NCBI GenBank assembly: GCA_026196775.1
Contig: JAPHUD010000023.1
Location: 62,001-126,000, forward strand
DNA: 64,000 nucleotides
Source of the DNA: Flavobacteriales bacterium
GTDB lineage: Bacteria; Bacteroidota; Bacteroidia; Flavobacteriales_E; Vicingaceae
Direction of reading: 5' to 3'
The notes beneath the pieces are model-generated. The model worked only from the letters and a program-made list of their open reading frames with translations. It was not told where the DNA came from and did no database searches. Position numbers and translations under genes: made by a program. Shown here in pieces: positions 9,401-17,857 of this stretch. Within the stretch, counting starts at the first letter, position 1. Each line of letters starts with the position of its first letter.

Positions 9401-9527
9401 CTTTTGATGCGGGGGTGCCGTAATCATTTTCTATAAAGGTGGCTAATCCAATGGCAAAGGCGAAAATAAATAAAAGAACAGCAGTAAGTTTTGTTGAGAA
9501 AAGTATGTTTTTTATTTGTTCAAACAT
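6408..9527 (-). CDS. ccsBA: Fused cytochrome c biogenesis protein (ResB + CcsA, system II)
   Basis: 1039-residue inner-membrane protein. The N-terminal ResB-like half has early membrane spans and a large periplasmic domain. A His-rich stretch (QHNHDSHQHSEE) lies near the middle. The C-terminal CcsA half ends in multiple spans and contains the haem-handling tryptophan-rich motif WANESWGRYWGWDPKETWA. System II fusions carry haem across the membrane and attach it to CXXCH apocytochromes. The size matches the Bacteroidota fused form rather than separate ResB and ResC. It is divergent from the DUF2520 gene. Confidence 0.92.
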   Translation of the reverse strand: MFEQIKNILFSTKLTAVLLFIFAFAIGLATFIENDYGTPASKAIIFNTKWFEILMVLMAINFSGNIFKYKLYRKEKLAILMFHLAFIIVIIGAGITRYISYEGSMHIREGEMSDKIVSADTYFQFKVDDEKMQYTFDKLLFLNPRYNEKFSHSFTFEGKEIEVKYKDYIPNSIDTVIPTENGKTILEIVTTGQSGRVSQYVENGKIVYFGGIPVSYNHNKFDETIQINDTDSGITIKSPYDITYLSMDDQTTGMLDANETHFFTQRKLYTVNNVQLVFKETHQNSKIEKISTDKNNKNGEDALVVDVISGNNSREVTLFGGRGYVSPKTIFQLNGLNFSLAYGSKHFYTPFKIKLNDFTLERYPGSNSPSSYESNVTLYDERNEGFEHTQRIYMNNVLDYDGYRFFQSSYDNDELGTVLSVNHDFWGTTVTYIGYFFLFLGMILTLFSKKSRFLTLRKSIDKLKKQRVANLLLIAAFLSIPNTALKAQHNHDSHQHSEETVMDASHAKKFGKIIIQSPDGRLKPINTWASEVLRKVARKDKLNGQTPEQVLLGMLYNPRHWQEQPMIYINRNIEQLQKELNAKNNYATFFDFFDHDFNYVLSEQVKEATRKKPGERSKYDDEVIKVDERINICYMVYEGSLLRLFPKHKDPNDTWYSFLDYKKFETHDSIFVKSFLPLYFNAIHQSLDENDWQIADSTLKYLDDYQKKFGASVYPSETEINVEVAYNKINIFNLLFKHYAIIGILMLIFLFMDIFNPKKWKTTAINALSIILFVHFIAHTGGLAARWYISGHAPWSNGYESMIFIAWATLLAGFIFSKANKMSLASTAVLAFVILFVANLNWLDPEITPLVPVLKSYWLMIHVAIMTGSYGFLALGALLGFLNLLLMIFKTNNNKNRIDNTIKQITYTIEMTLIVGVFMAAIGTFLGGIWANESWGRYWGWDPKETWALVIVMYYAMLLHLRLIPGANGKYLFNLLAVLGIGVVIMTYFGVNYYLSGLHSYAAGDSMPFPTSLKYLIVIVVTTAIAAYFKNRHNKIKKI

Positions 9528-9635
9528 TTTGAATTTTTAGTGTATTTTATGTAAAGAAGTTGTTTAAAAATACAAGTTAAATAATGCCCCAAAATTAGTT
9601 AATTTTACTTGCTGAAAAGTTAAAAAAAAGAAATA

Positions 9636-10409
9636 TTGAAACCAATTAAAAGAATAAGCATAATAGGATCTGGAAATGTTGCAATATCTGTTTCTAAAGC
9701 GATTGTAAACAAGGGGCTTACGTTGGTTCAGGTGGTTGGCAGAAAAATAGAAAATGTGCAAGCGTTACTTGCAAAGTTAAATTCTGAGCAGCTTATAGAG
9801 GCGGTAACTGATTTTAATAGGTTAAATAAAGAGGTAGATTGTTTTATTGTTTGTGTTAATGATGATGCTATAGTAAGTGTTTTAAAGGATTTTCCCTTTA
9901 AAGATAAATTGGTTGTCCATACTTCTGGAAGTGTAGGTTTGAGTGTTTTTAGTGGATTTGAAAAGTATGGTGTTTTTTATCCTTTGCAAACATTTTCTAA
10001 AGAAAACCCTATAGCTTTTGATGAGGTACCTTTATGTATTGAAGGTAGTTCAAAAGAGGTTTTTGATGAATTGATTGAGCTGGGAAAAACATTGTCGAAT
10101 AAAGTAGTGGAACTTAATTCGCAACAACGAGAGGTGTTACATTTGGCAGCCGTTTTTGCGTGTAATTTTTCTAATTATATGTATCAGGTTGCAGATGAAT
10201 TGACGACAAAAAACAAGATAGATTTTTCTATTTTATTGCCATTGATAAATGAAACGGCTAATAAAATTAATAAGCAATCTCCTAAAGAAGCTCAGACAGG
10301 TCCGGCAAAAAGAAACGACCAACAAACAATAGATAAACATTTAGCGATGTTGGAAGATAATACAAATAAAGAGTTGTATAAGTTAATTACGAAGTTGATA
10401 CAGCAATAA
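9636..10409 (+). CDS. Rossmann-like protein with DUF2520 domain
   Basis: 257 residues. An N-terminal NAD(P)-binding Rossmann fold has IIGSGNVAISVSKAI with the glycine loop at residues 11-16; the C-terminal half is helical and matches the DUF2520 type (KRNDQQTIDKHLAML near the end). These proteins resemble pyrroline-5-carboxylate or ketopantoate reductases, but the substrate is unknown. The start must be TTG (9636): the frame is closed by a TAA five codons upstream and no ATG occurs before the membrane-distal helical region. Confidence 0.82.
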   Translation: MKPIKRISIIGSGNVAISVSKAIVNKGLTLVQVVGRKIENVQALLAKLNSEQLIEAVTDFNRLNKEVDCFIVCVNDDAIVSVLKDFPFKDKLVVHTSGSVGLSVFSGFEKYGVFYPLQTFSKENPIAFDEVPLCIEGSSKEVFDELIELGKTLSNKVVELNSQQREVLHLAAVFACNFSNYMYQVADELTTKNKIDFSILLPLINETANKINKQSPKEAQTGPAKRNDQQTIDKHLAMLEDNTNKELYKLITKLIQQ

Positions 10410-10454
10410 ATGTTGTGTTGAAAGCTTACGATTAATAGTATTTACTCTTTTGTT

Positions 10455-10569
10455 CATCATTCCTGTGAATGCAGGAGTCTTTTTAGTAACGAACGTGTTG
10501 CAAATGTATCTGAGGAAATGGAGATTCCCGATAATTTTTTCGTTACACTTAAAAATTTCGAGAATGACG
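10455..10569. repeat. REP/MITE-like intergenic element
   Basis: The gap between two convergent genes holds a 115-bp segment with inverted ends CATCATTC (10455-10462) and GAATGACG (10562-10569), 7 of 8 matching, and internal dyads TCCTG...CAGGA and GGAAAT...ATTCC. It looks like a palindromic dispersed repeat rather than a gene. Only this copy is seen in the window. Confidence 0.5.
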
Positions 10570-10582
10570 TTTAACAATTAGT

Positions 10583-11125
10583 TTACTTACTATAATTGTA
10601 CTTATCATGAAAAGCTTCCCAATTGAAAACGAAATTAGCGGTAGCTTCATCCAATCTTTTTAATAACATCGGATTCGGACTTTTCATGTTTTTAAAGTAG
10701 TCATCTTGGAAATCGTATAGGTTGTATTTTCCAAAAATAGCTTTAGAAATAGCGTAAACTTTGTTTTTAGATGGAAAGTTTATTTTAGATAAATAGCTTT
10801 GATAATTGTTGATGGCTTTAGTAAATTCTTCAACGCTTACGTCAAAAATTTCGCTTGTTTTTTCTAAAATTATTGCTTTTAGGCTGTCGCTTTCATAAGC
10901 ATCAAAGTAATCATCAATTAAATCTAAGTTGACTGCAAAAACAATTAGTGTGAACTGATCATCATTAGCAACGGATAGTTGAGGAGATTTTACAAATTCG
11001 GGAGCATCATTTAAAATGCCAACAATTTCAGGGAATCCACTATCTATTGTGTTGAGAATCGAATTAATAAATATGTTGGCAGCAACATCTTCTTTAATTT
11101 TTTTCTTTTTGAATAGTGTGAACAT
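10583..11125 (-). CDS. Hypothetical protein, 180 aa
   Basis: I do not recognise this protein. It is soluble (no signal peptide or membrane span), with a short basic start (LFKKKKIKED) followed by a largely helical, acidic sequence and aromatic residues near the end (NFVFNWEAFHDKYNY). A good -7 box, TAGTTTTG (complement of 11149-11156), lies 23 nt upstream of the ATG, which supports expression as its own unit. It is convergent with the DUF2520 gene across the REP-like element. Confidence 0.6.
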   Translation of the reverse strand: MFTLFKKKKIKEDVAANIFINSILNTIDSGFPEIVGILNDAPEFVKSPQLSVANDDQFTLIVFAVNLDLIDDYFDAYESDSLKAIILEKTSEIFDVSVEEFTKAINNYQSYLSKINFPSKNKVYAISKAIFGKYNLYDFQDDYFKNMKSPNPMLLKRLDEATANFVFNWEAFHDKYNYSK

Positions 11126-11309
11126 AACTGTTGTTTAATTAATTAACACAAAACTAAAAGATGTTTAAGGTGTATTTAATGTTAAGGGAATGTGTTTTTC
11201 AACAAAGTTATTCACAAAAAGTACGAAATTGTTAATAACGTATTGATTGGTTTTGAGAGGTTAAATACTTATAATCTTTGTTCGTATGGTAAACTCAGGT
11301 AAGTAGTGT

Positions 11310-11400
11310 TCCAAGCGAATGCTTAATCTAAGGAATCACTCTTTTTACCAAATTAAAATGCTTAGTCGCCATTGCTTACGTCCTTGCTTCAGATTAAGCA
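11310..11400. repeat. Inverted-repeat element in the gap between two hypothetical genes
   Basis: GCTTAATCT (11321-11329) and AGATTAAGC (11391-11399) are perfect 9-bp inverted arms 61 bp apart. The flanking bases (GTTCCAAGCGAAT and CACAGTGGAAGC) are partly complementary too. It resembles a small palindromic dispersed repeat. The remaining 11126-11309 stretch shows only the -7 box of the 180-aa gene. Confidence 0.45.
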
Positions 11401-11411
11401 CAGTGGAAGCG

Positions 11412-12236
11412 TTATTTTTTACTACCTTCAAGAACCATTTGCAATTCAGAGTCAATTTTTTGTGGAATAATGTCTTCTATTATTCCAGTTTCGTAGTTAT
11501 ACTTTTTAATGATTGTCGGTTCATTATATTCATTAAATTGTCCATCTTTGTTTTTGTCGATTCCATATTGTAAGATTAAATTTTTACTTCCATTTAGGAA
11601 ATGATAATCAAACAAATCAATGTTTCCATTTGAAATTTCTCGTAATCGTTTTTCTTTAAGAGAATATATGTATAATTTTTTCAAATCCAACAGATTAATC
11701 ACTCCATCTTTATGGGAGTCTTTTACAGCAACTTTAAGAACTATAAGGATATCATCTGTAAAATGCTCAACTTTTATAGCGTTAAAATTTACTCTTTTGT
11801 CAAAAAGTTTCTTAATTGAATCCGTGTTATTGTCATATATAATTAAATTATTATAGAAACCATAAATTCCATTAGAATATCTATTATCGATTGGTTCTCC
11901 CTCTGATGAAGAATATATATTCAGCAGTCCTTTGATATCTTCTGCTTCATTAAGAGTCCTGTGAGAAACAGGGATAATGTAAATAGAATTAATTGTATCA
12001 ATTAGTTTTGGGGCATCATAAGATATTACTTGTTCACGTTTATTTTCTTTTTGCAATTTCTCAATTTTTTCATCTGATAAAATTCCTGTTTCAACATCAT
12101 CATAGCTCATATATTTATACTCGTTTACCATTACTCCTATAAACGAAACAAGACCTACTAAAGCAAACAAGATTATTATTGTGCCTAAAACTGCAATAAG
12201 TTTTTGATTATAATTTTTAATTTTTTCTATGTTCAT
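11412..12236 (-). CDS. Hypothetical membrane-anchored protein, 274 aa
   Basis: I do not recognise the family. One N-terminal membrane span (about residues 14-36, LIAVLGTIIILFALVGLVSF) is followed by a domain rich in beta-strand-like alternation, presumably periplasmic. Two loops resemble calcium-binding DxNxDG loops: DSHKDGVINLLDL (near 180) and DKNKDGQFNEYNEP (near 235). With only the loop residues visible this is a weak hint of metal binding. No operon partner: the downstream gap holds an inverted-repeat element and the upstream neighbour has its own terminator. Confidence 0.6.
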   Translation of the reverse strand: MNIEKIKNYNQKLIAVLGTIIILFALVGLVSFIGVMVNEYKYMSYDDVETGILSDEKIEKLQKENKREQVISYDAPKLIDTINSIYIIPVSHRTLNEAEDIKGLLNIYSSSEGEPIDNRYSNGIYGFYNNLIIYDNNTDSIKKLFDKRVNFNAIKVEHFTDDILIVLKVAVKDSHKDGVINLLDLKKLYIYSLKEKRLREISNGNIDLFDYHFLNGSKNLILQYGIDKNKDGQFNEYNEPTIIKKYNYETGIIEDIIPQKIDSELQMVLEGSKK

Positions 12237-12320
12237 TTGGATTAATTTTTTAATTATTTGAACTGAGAATAATGAAACACAACTTATATATTTTGTCCCA
12301 CATATTCTCTCCCAAATATA

Positions 12321-12360
12321 TAAAAAAATCCCGATTTACAAATAGTTGTAAGTCGGGATG
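12321..12360 (-). terminator. Rho-independent terminator after the Cys/Met PLP enzyme gene
   Basis: Arms ATCCCGATTTACA (12328-12340) and TGTAAGTCGGGAT (12347-12359) pair with one G-U. On the minus strand seven T follow (complement of 12322-12328). Confidence 0.85.
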
Positions 12361-12395
12361 TTAATTTGTGTTGGCAATTATGTAATAAAATAAAA

Positions 12396-13595
12396 CTAGC
12401 TAACCTTAGCCAAACATTGTTTGATAATTTGGTAAGTACGTTCAGCATTGTTGTCTAATCCTATAGAAACTCTTACCAATCCTTCTGTTAAGCCTATTTG
12501 TTTTCTTTCTTCTTCAGGAATTTCTGATGAAGTACTGCCACCCGGAGCACTAAATAAGGTTTTGTACGAACCTAAACTTACTGCTAAATAACCCACATTG
12601 TTATTTTGCATTTCTTCCATTAAAATATTGGCTCTTTCTTTGGTTTTCATGTCAATTACAAACAGACCGCCAAAGCCAAATTCTTCATTGTACATGGTTT
12701 TCATTAACTCATGTTGAGGATGATTGCTTAATCCTGGATAAGTTATTTTAAACCCGTCTTTATCTAATTTAGTGGCAATGTGCAAGGCGTTAGCACTGTG
12801 TTGTTTCATTCTAATATGTAGCGTTCTTAAGTTTTTAAGAATACTTGCCGCACGGAAACTATCTAAAACAGGGCCTAATAACATACTTGCTCCGTTGTTT
12901 ACATCAGAAAGAGAATCAATAAATTCCTTAGTTCCACAAATACAGCCGGCAACACAATCGCTCATTCCATTAATGAATTTAGTCATACTGTGTACAACAA
13001 TGTCAGCTCCCATTTCGGCAGGAGAGAATATCATTGGCGAAAAAGTATTATCCACTACTAATTTGCAGTTATGCTCTTTAGCCAATTTGGAAAGTGCAGC
13101 TACATTAGAGATTTCTAACATAGGATTGCTCATAGTTTCGCAATAAATTATTTTGGTGTTAGGAGTTATTGCTTTTTTTACCAAATCAATATTGGTAGTA
13201 TCAACAAAGTTGGTCGTAATATTGAATCTTGGTAAAAAGTTCTTCATAAAAGCATAAGTACCACCATAAATGGTTCTACTCGAAACGATTTCGTCACCAG
13301 CATTACAAATTTGTAAAAGTACATTGGTAATAGCTGCCATTCCAGAACCTGTAACAGATGCACTTTCTGTACCTTCTAATTGAGCTAAGGCTTGAGAGAG
13401 GTATTTGTTCATTGGATTCCAATGTCTAGAATACAAGTAACATCCTTCAATTTCGTGTTCAAAGATTTCTTCCATTTTTCCGGCTTTTAAAAAAGTAAAA
13501 GTGGAAGAATCTGTTATGGATGGATTTACTCCTCCAAATTCTCCAAAATATTGTAAATCTTGAATGTTATCTGCTGGTTGTAATTTCTTGCTCAT
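12396..13595 (-). CDS. Cys/Met-metabolism PLP-dependent enzyme (methionine gamma-lyase / cystathionine-type)
   Basis: 399 residues, fold type I. The PLP-binding lysine is K206 in SMTKFINGMSD; the aspartate that contacts the pyridine nitrogen is in LVVDNTF (D182); the phosphate-binding segment is TGSGMAAI (82-89). The family covers methionine gamma-lyase, cystathionine gamma-synthase/lyase and O-acylhomoserine sulfhydrylase, which cannot be separated by eye. A single-gene unit: it has a terminator, a -7 box (TATATTTG, complement of 13616-13623) and a perfect 10-bp palindrome upstream of that box. Confidence 0.85.
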   Translation of the reverse strand: MSKKLQPADNIQDLQYFGEFGGVNPSITDSSTFTFLKAGKMEEIFEHEIEGCYLYSRHWNPMNKYLSQALAQLEGTESASVTGSGMAAITNVLLQICNAGDEIVSSRTIYGGTYAFMKNFLPRFNITTNFVDTTNIDLVKKAITPNTKIIYCETMSNPMLEISNVAALSKLAKEHNCKLVVDNTFSPMIFSPAEMGADIVVHSMTKFINGMSDCVAGCICGTKEFIDSLSDVNNGASMLLGPVLDSFRAASILKNLRTLHIRMKQHSANALHIATKLDKDGFKITYPGLSNHPQHELMKTMYNEEFGFGGLFVIDMKTKERANILMEEMQNNNVGYLAVSLGSYKTLFSAPGGSTSSEIPEEERKQIGLTEGLVRVSIGLDNNAERTYQIIKQCLAKVS

Positions 13596-13615
13596 AGTTT
13601 TAAAATTTTATTTGG

Positions 13616-13663
13616 CAAATATAATGATTATAGTATGTTTTATTTTGCATAAAATGCAAAATA
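13616..13663 (-). promoter_or_regulatory. Promoter and operator-like palindrome of the Cys/Met PLP gene
   Basis: Minus-strand -7 box TATATTTG (complement of 13616-13623) lies 20 nt before the ATG. Upstream, TATTTTGCAT-AAA-ATGCAAAATA (13641-13663) is a perfect inverted repeat with 10-bp arms. Its place near -33/-50 suits a regulator; no TTG -33 element is present at the usual spacing, which would fit an activator-dependent promoter. Confidence 0.5.
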
Positions 13664-13781
13664 TAATTTTGAATTTTAACAAAATAGTATTTGAAAGCGT
13701 ATTTTATTTGTTGGTGGTTTATGGAGAATGATTTTGTTACTTGTTAGTCAGTGAAATATAAAAAACAACTTATTAAAGCAT

Positions 13782-13813
13782 AAAAAAACCAACTATGTGT
13801 TAGTTGGTTTTTT
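13782..13813 (-). terminator. Terminator after pruA (possibly bidirectional)
   Basis: ACCAACTA (13788-13795) pairs with TAGTTGGT (13801-13808) around a 5-nt loop. It is flanked by an A run on the left and a T run on the right, so it can end pruA on the minus strand. Confidence 0.75.
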
Positions 13814-13832
13814 CATTTTTTGAAAAAGACAC

Positions 13833-15458
13833 TTATCCTAAAAACGGATACCTGTAATCCTTAGCCGGAACAAAAGTTTCTTTAATTGTTCTAGGGCTAG
13901 TCCATCTGATAAGGTTAAGGTAAGAACCTGCTTTATCATTCGTTCCTGAGGCTCTTGCTCCACCAAATGGTTGTTGTCCTACAACAGCTCCGGTTGGTTT
14001 GTCGTTAATGTAGAAGTTTCCTGCGGCATTTTCTAACACTTTAGTAGCTAGGTTAATGGCTGGTCTTTCTTTAGCGAAAATAGCTCCTGTTAAGGCATAT
14101 TCAGAAGTAGCATCTAATAATTGTAAAGCTTCTTCATATCCATCGGCATCATATACATAAATGGTCATGAATGGGCCAAAAATTTCTTCACACATGGTTC
14201 TGAAATGTGGGTTGGTAGTAAGTACAACAGTTGGCTCTACAAAGTAACCTACAGATTTGTCGTATTTTCCACCGCAAATAATTTTTGCGTCATCTTTGGT
14301 TTTAGTGTATTCAATAAAAGAAGCAATTTTATCAAAGCTTTTTTCATCAATTACAGCGTTAATAAAGTTGCTGAAATCTTCGGGTGAACCCATTTTGAAA
14401 GAAGCTAAATTCTCTTTTACATATTTTATTACTTCATCAGCAATGTTAGAAGGTATATAAGCTCTAGAAGCAGCAGAACATTTTTGTCCTTGAAATTCAA
14501 AAGCACCTCTTGAAATAGCGGTTGCTACTTCTTTAGCATCGGCAGATTTGTGAGCGATAATAAAATCTTTACCTCCTGTTTCTCCAACAATTCTTGGATA
14601 AGATTTATAAAGGTCTATGTTATTACCAATGGTTTTCCATAAGTTTTTGAAAACTCCTGTAGAACCTGTAAAGTGTAATCCTGAAAAATCAGGATGTTTA
14701 AAAACGGCTTCTCCAAACTCTGGGCCGCTAGCATAAACAATATTAATAACGCCATCAGGCAAACCAGCTTCTTTAAACAATTCCATAATTACATGTGCAG
14801 AGTAAATTTGTGTGTTGGCAGGTTTCCAAACTACTACATTCCCCATTAATGCAGGAGCAGCACATAAATTAGCACAAATAGAAGTAAAATTAAAAGGCGT
14901 AATGGCTAATACAAAACCTTCAAGTGGACGATATTCCATTCTGTTCCATACTCCGGGAAGTGATTCAGGTTGTTCTTTATAGATGTCAATCATATATTGA
15001 ACATTGAATTTGAAAAAATCTATCATTTCGCAAGCAGCATCAATTTCTGCTTGAAAAGCATTTTTACTTTGACAAAGCATGGTGGCGGCATTCATTCTAG
15101 CTCTATATGGTCCGGCTAATAAATCAGCAGCTTTTAAGAAAATAGCTGCTCTATCTTGCCAAGGTGTATTTGCCCATGTTTTTCTTGCTTCTAATGCAGC
15201 TTCAATAGCTTGGTGAACATATTGCGTATTTCCTTTGTGGTAAAACCCTAACTCGTGTTTGTGGTCGTGTGGAGGATGTATGCTTACTTGAGCATCAGAA
15301 GTAACAGCTTTGCCGCCAATTACCATAGGAATTTCAATTTTTTTGTTTTTTAATTCCTTGTAAGTGGCTAACAATTCTTCTTTTTCTTTAGAGCCTGGAG
15401 CATATCCTTTTACAGGTTCATTTGTTGCTATTGGTACATTAAAATATGCATTTGCCAT
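13833..15458 (-). CDS. pruA: L-glutamate gamma-semialdehyde (1-pyrroline-5-carboxylate) dehydrogenase
   Basis: 541 residues of the aldehyde dehydrogenase superfamily. It oxidises glutamate semialdehyde to glutamate with NAD+, the second step of proline catabolism. The catalytic base is in GETGGKDFI (about residue 287) and the nucleophile cysteine in GQKCSAASRAY (about 322). The NAD-fold segment FTGSTGVFKNLW and the C-terminal QQPFGGARASGTNDKAG are also as expected. It is monofunctional; the partner proline dehydrogenase is separate at 55.6 kb. A TTG-N20-TAATTTTG promoter with an internal dyad lies upstream. Confidence 0.95.
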   Translation of the reverse strand: MANAYFNVPIATNEPVKGYAPGSKEKEELLATYKELKNKKIEIPMVIGGKAVTSDAQVSIHPPHDHKHELGFYHKGNTQYVHQAIEAALEARKTWANTPWQDRAAIFLKAADLLAGPYRARMNAATMLCQSKNAFQAEIDAACEMIDFFKFNVQYMIDIYKEQPESLPGVWNRMEYRPLEGFVLAITPFNFTSICANLCAAPALMGNVVVWKPANTQIYSAHVIMELFKEAGLPDGVINIVYASGPEFGEAVFKHPDFSGLHFTGSTGVFKNLWKTIGNNIDLYKSYPRIVGETGGKDFIIAHKSADAKEVATAISRGAFEFQGQKCSAASRAYIPSNIADEVIKYVKENLASFKMGSPEDFSNFINAVIDEKSFDKIASFIEYTKTKDDAKIICGGKYDKSVGYFVEPTVVLTTNPHFRTMCEEIFGPFMTIYVYDADGYEEALQLLDATSEYALTGAIFAKERPAINLATKVLENAAGNFYINDKPTGAVVGQQPFGGARASGTNDKAGSYLNLIRWTSPRTIKETFVPAKDYRYPFLG

Positions 15459-15498
15459 AGTATTTTATTTTTATGAGTTTATAAATTTTTTCGCTGAC

Positions 15499-15529
15499 CA
15501 AAATTACCAACTCTAAGAGAGTCTGCCAA
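15499..15529 (-). promoter_or_regulatory. Predicted pruA promoter with internal dyad
   Basis: Minus strand TTG, 20 bp, TAATTTTG (complement of 15499-15506). Between the two boxes lies the inverted repeat ACTCT-AAG-AGAGT (15510-15522), well placed for a repressor or a spacer-bending regulator. Confidence 0.5.
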
Positions 15530-15550
15530 CAAAATTGCTTACTAATCTAA

Positions 15551-16243
15551 TTAGAGAATCTCATCACTATCATTTTGGAATTTAAAACCAAGTCGTTTAC
15601 CAGTTTTAAGTTTAATGATAGAGGTAACTTCGTTTATTTCTTGAACACTTACAGTGCTCATGGTTTCATATCGTGGAGTTAGTAAATCAAAATCCATAGA
15701 ATACAAAATGGATGATTCAATGATGTTTTTTATTTTAATGGTGTTGATGGTTTCATTAATAAAATCGTTATAAAGAATACCCAGTTGTCTTTTTCCTTCT
15801 ACAAAATAATGCTTGTCTTTATTAATAAAACAGCGAGCTACCAAATAACCTATATCGTCCACTCTATTGTATTTAAAGGAATCTGCTAAAAAATTGTAGA
15901 TGTTTATCATGCCGCAATAAGTTCTTAGTCTGTCTTCTTTAACATAGGAAGAGTTCCAAATGTTGTGAGATTTATCGAAATCAAAAACATTGGTGTGCAT
16001 AAAAAATACTAATACATCACCTCCAAATTTTATCTGGAATTCAAAATCAGATTTGTCAACATATTCAAAAGTTACATCTTTATCAATATCGCACATTTCA
16101 CTGCCTAATTCACCAATTAGTTTATTGGCTTCAACTTTAAACTCTTGAAAAGCAGCATATGTTTCCTTGTAAACATGTTGTTTTAAACAAGCTTTTTCTT
16201 TTAGGGTGTCTAAAATAAGTTCGTGGGCAGTTGGTTTTTTCAT
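15551..16243 (-). CDS. Conserved-looking hypothetical protein, 230 aa
   Basis: I do not recognise a named domain. The protein is soluble, mixed alpha/beta, with many aromatic residues and a central hydrophobic strand GGDVLVFFMHTNVFDFD. It starts 39 bp after the proS stop on the same strand and is probably cotranscribed with proS. The gap holds heptanucleotide repeats. A role linked to tRNA charging is only suggested by position. Confidence 0.65.
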   Translation of the reverse strand: MKKPTAHELILDTLKEKACLKQHVYKETYAAFQEFKVEANKLIGELGSEMCDIDKDVTFEYVDKSDFEFQIKFGGDVLVFFMHTNVFDFDKSHNIWNSSYVKEDRLRTYCGMINIYNFLADSFKYNRVDDIGYLVARCFINKDKHYFVEGKRQLGILYNDFINETINTIKIKNIIESSILYSMDFDLLTPRYETMSTVSVQEINEVTSIIKLKTGKRLGFKFQNDSDEIL

Positions 16244-16257
16244 TTTTTTGGAGTTAA

Positions 16258-16285
16258 AATTTCTAATCTATAATTTCCAACCTTA
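16258..16285. repeat. Degenerate heptanucleotide array
   Basis: Four 7-bp units, AATTTCT, AATCTAT, AATTTCC and AACCTTA, occupy the gap between two minus-strand genes and run into the proS stop codon. They match the units at 760-794 and 24931-24966. Confidence 0.55.
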
Positions 16286-17758
16286 ATATGCTTTTGCAAA
16301 AACTACTCGTTGAGAGGATGGTTTGCCTGTAAGAATACATTTGCCTTCTTCTTGTTTATTGTTTATAGGGATGCATCTAATAGTAGCTTTAGTTTGTTGC
16401 TTAATTTCTTCTTCGGTTTCAGGAGTGCCATCCCAATGAGCTAAAACAAAACCACCTTTTTCAATAAGCTTGTTAAATTCATCCCAATTATCTGCTTTGT
16501 TAGTCATTTCTTCTCTGTAATCTATTGCTTTTTGGTATAAGTTTCGTTGAATTTTTTCTAACAGATTTTCTATTTTGTGAGCTAAGTCTTTTTGTTGCAG
16601 AATTTCTTTTTCTTTGGTGTCTCTACGAGCAACTTCTACCGTTCCGTTTTCTAAATCTCTTGGTCCAATAGCAATTCTTACAGGAACACCTTTAAATTCA
16701 TATTCAGCAAATTTCCAGCCTGGTTTGTGTGTATCTCTGTCATCGTATTTTACACGAATATTTTTTTCTTCTAATTCTTTTTTAAGTTGTAATGCTCTTT
16801 CAGAAATTTGATTGAGTTGTTCTTCACCTTTATAAATAGGAACAATAACTACGTGGATAGGTGCAATTTTAGGAGGTAATACCAATCCTTCATCATCAGA
16901 ATGTGTCATGATTAAGGCTCCCATCAATCTAGTAGAAACTCCCCAAGACGTAGCCCAAACATATTCTTGTTTACCCTCTTTTGAAGTGAATTTCACATCG
17001 AAAGCTTTAGCAAAATTTTGACCTAAAAAGTGAGAAGTTCCAGCTTGTAAGGCTTTTCCATCTTGCATTAATGCTTCGATACAGTATGTTTCTTCGGCTC
17101 CGGCAAATCTTTCGTTTGGAGTTTTTAAGCCTTTTAAAACCGGAATAGCCATCCATTCTTCAGCAAAAGTAGCATATACTTCCAACATTTTCTCAGCCTC
17201 TTCAATAGCTTCGTCTTTAGTAGCGTGGGCAGTATGTCCTTCTTGCCATAAAAATTCGGCAGTTCTTAAAAATAAACGCGTTCTCATTTCCCAACGTACC
17301 ACATTTGCCCATTGGTTAATTAATAATGGTAAATCTCTGTAAGATTGAATCCATCCTTTATAGGTGTTCCAAATAATAGCTTCAGAAGTTGGTCTAACAA
17401 TTAGCTCTTCATCTAATTTTGCATTAGGGTCAACAATTAATTTTGATGGATTTTCAGGGTCAGTTTTTAATCTATAATGAGTAACAACGGCACATTCTTT
17501 AGCAAAACCCTCTGCATTTTTCTCTTCGGCTTCAAATAAGCTTTTTGGTACAAATAATGGGAAGTAGGCATTTTCATGACCAGTTTCTTTAAACATTTTG
17601 TCTAATTGAGCTTGAATTTTTTCCCAGATAGCATAACCATAAGGTTTAATAACCATACAACCTCTTACAGCAGAGTGTTCTGCCAAATCTGCTTTAACAA
17701 CTATTTCGTTGTACCATTGAGAATAATCTTCTTTTCGAGTAGTAAAATCTTTTGCCAT
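16283..17758 (-). CDS. proS: Proline-tRNA ligase, short (archaeal/eukaryote-like) type
   Basis: 491 residues, a class II synthetase that charges tRNA-Pro. The length and the absence of the editing insertion between motifs 2 and 3 identify the archaeal-type form common in Bacteroidota. Motif 2 region: [20 protein letters not shown] with the following WQEGHTAH; the catalytic domain continues with [22 protein letters not shown]. An anticodon-binding domain ([12 protein letters not shown] onward) and a C-terminal zinc-domain-like end follow. Confidence 0.95.
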   Translation of the reverse strand: MAKDFTTRKEDYSQWYNEIVVKADLAEHSAVRGCMVIKPYGYAIWEKIQAQLDKMFKETGHENAYFPLFVPKSLFEAEEKNAEGFAKECAVVTHYRLKTDPENPSKLIVDPNAKLDEELIVRPTSEAIIWNTYKGWIQSYRDLPLLINQWANVVRWEMRTRLFLRTAEFLWQEGHTAHATKDEAIEEAEKMLEVYATFAEEWMAIPVLKGLKTPNERFAGAEETYCIEALMQDGKALQAGTSHFLGQNFAKAFDVKFTSKEGKQEYVWATSWGVSTRLMGALIMTHSDDEGLVLPPKIAPIHVVIVPIYKGEEQLNQISERALQLKKELEEKNIRVKYDDRDTHKPGWKFAEYEFKGVPVRIAIGPRDLENGTVEVARRDTKEKEILQQKDLAHKIENLLEKIQRNLYQKAIDYREEMTNKADNWDEFNKLIEKGGFVLAHWDGTPETEEEIKQQTKATIRCIPINNKQEEGKCILTGKPSSQRVVFAKAY

Positions 17759-17857
17759 TTATTTAGGTATATTTTTTGATAGTGTGCGAACTAATTAATT
17801 ACTTTTATAAGTGTCAAAATTAGTTTAAAATTTTATTAAATCTATTATGAAACGACC

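Noticed and set aside
9564-9761. 65-codon minus-strand ORF at the start of the DUF2520 gene
   Set aside because: Shadow of the DUF2520 start region; aromatic-rich nonsense sequence and no conserved features.
10383-10577. 64-codon minus-strand ORF in the gap after the DUF2520 gene
   Set aside because: It overlaps the REP/MITE-like element and the end of the DUF2520 gene, has no initiation signal and looks like chance reading through repeat DNA.
11208-11216. TTATTCACA, a DnaA-box-like sequence
   Set aside because: A single box without a cluster, an unwinding region or origin-linked genes; expected by chance in AT-rich DNA.
11412-12236. EF-hand calcium-binding protein
   Set aside because: Two DxxKDG-type loops are present, but flanking helices are not convincing, so only a weak note is kept in the gene entry.
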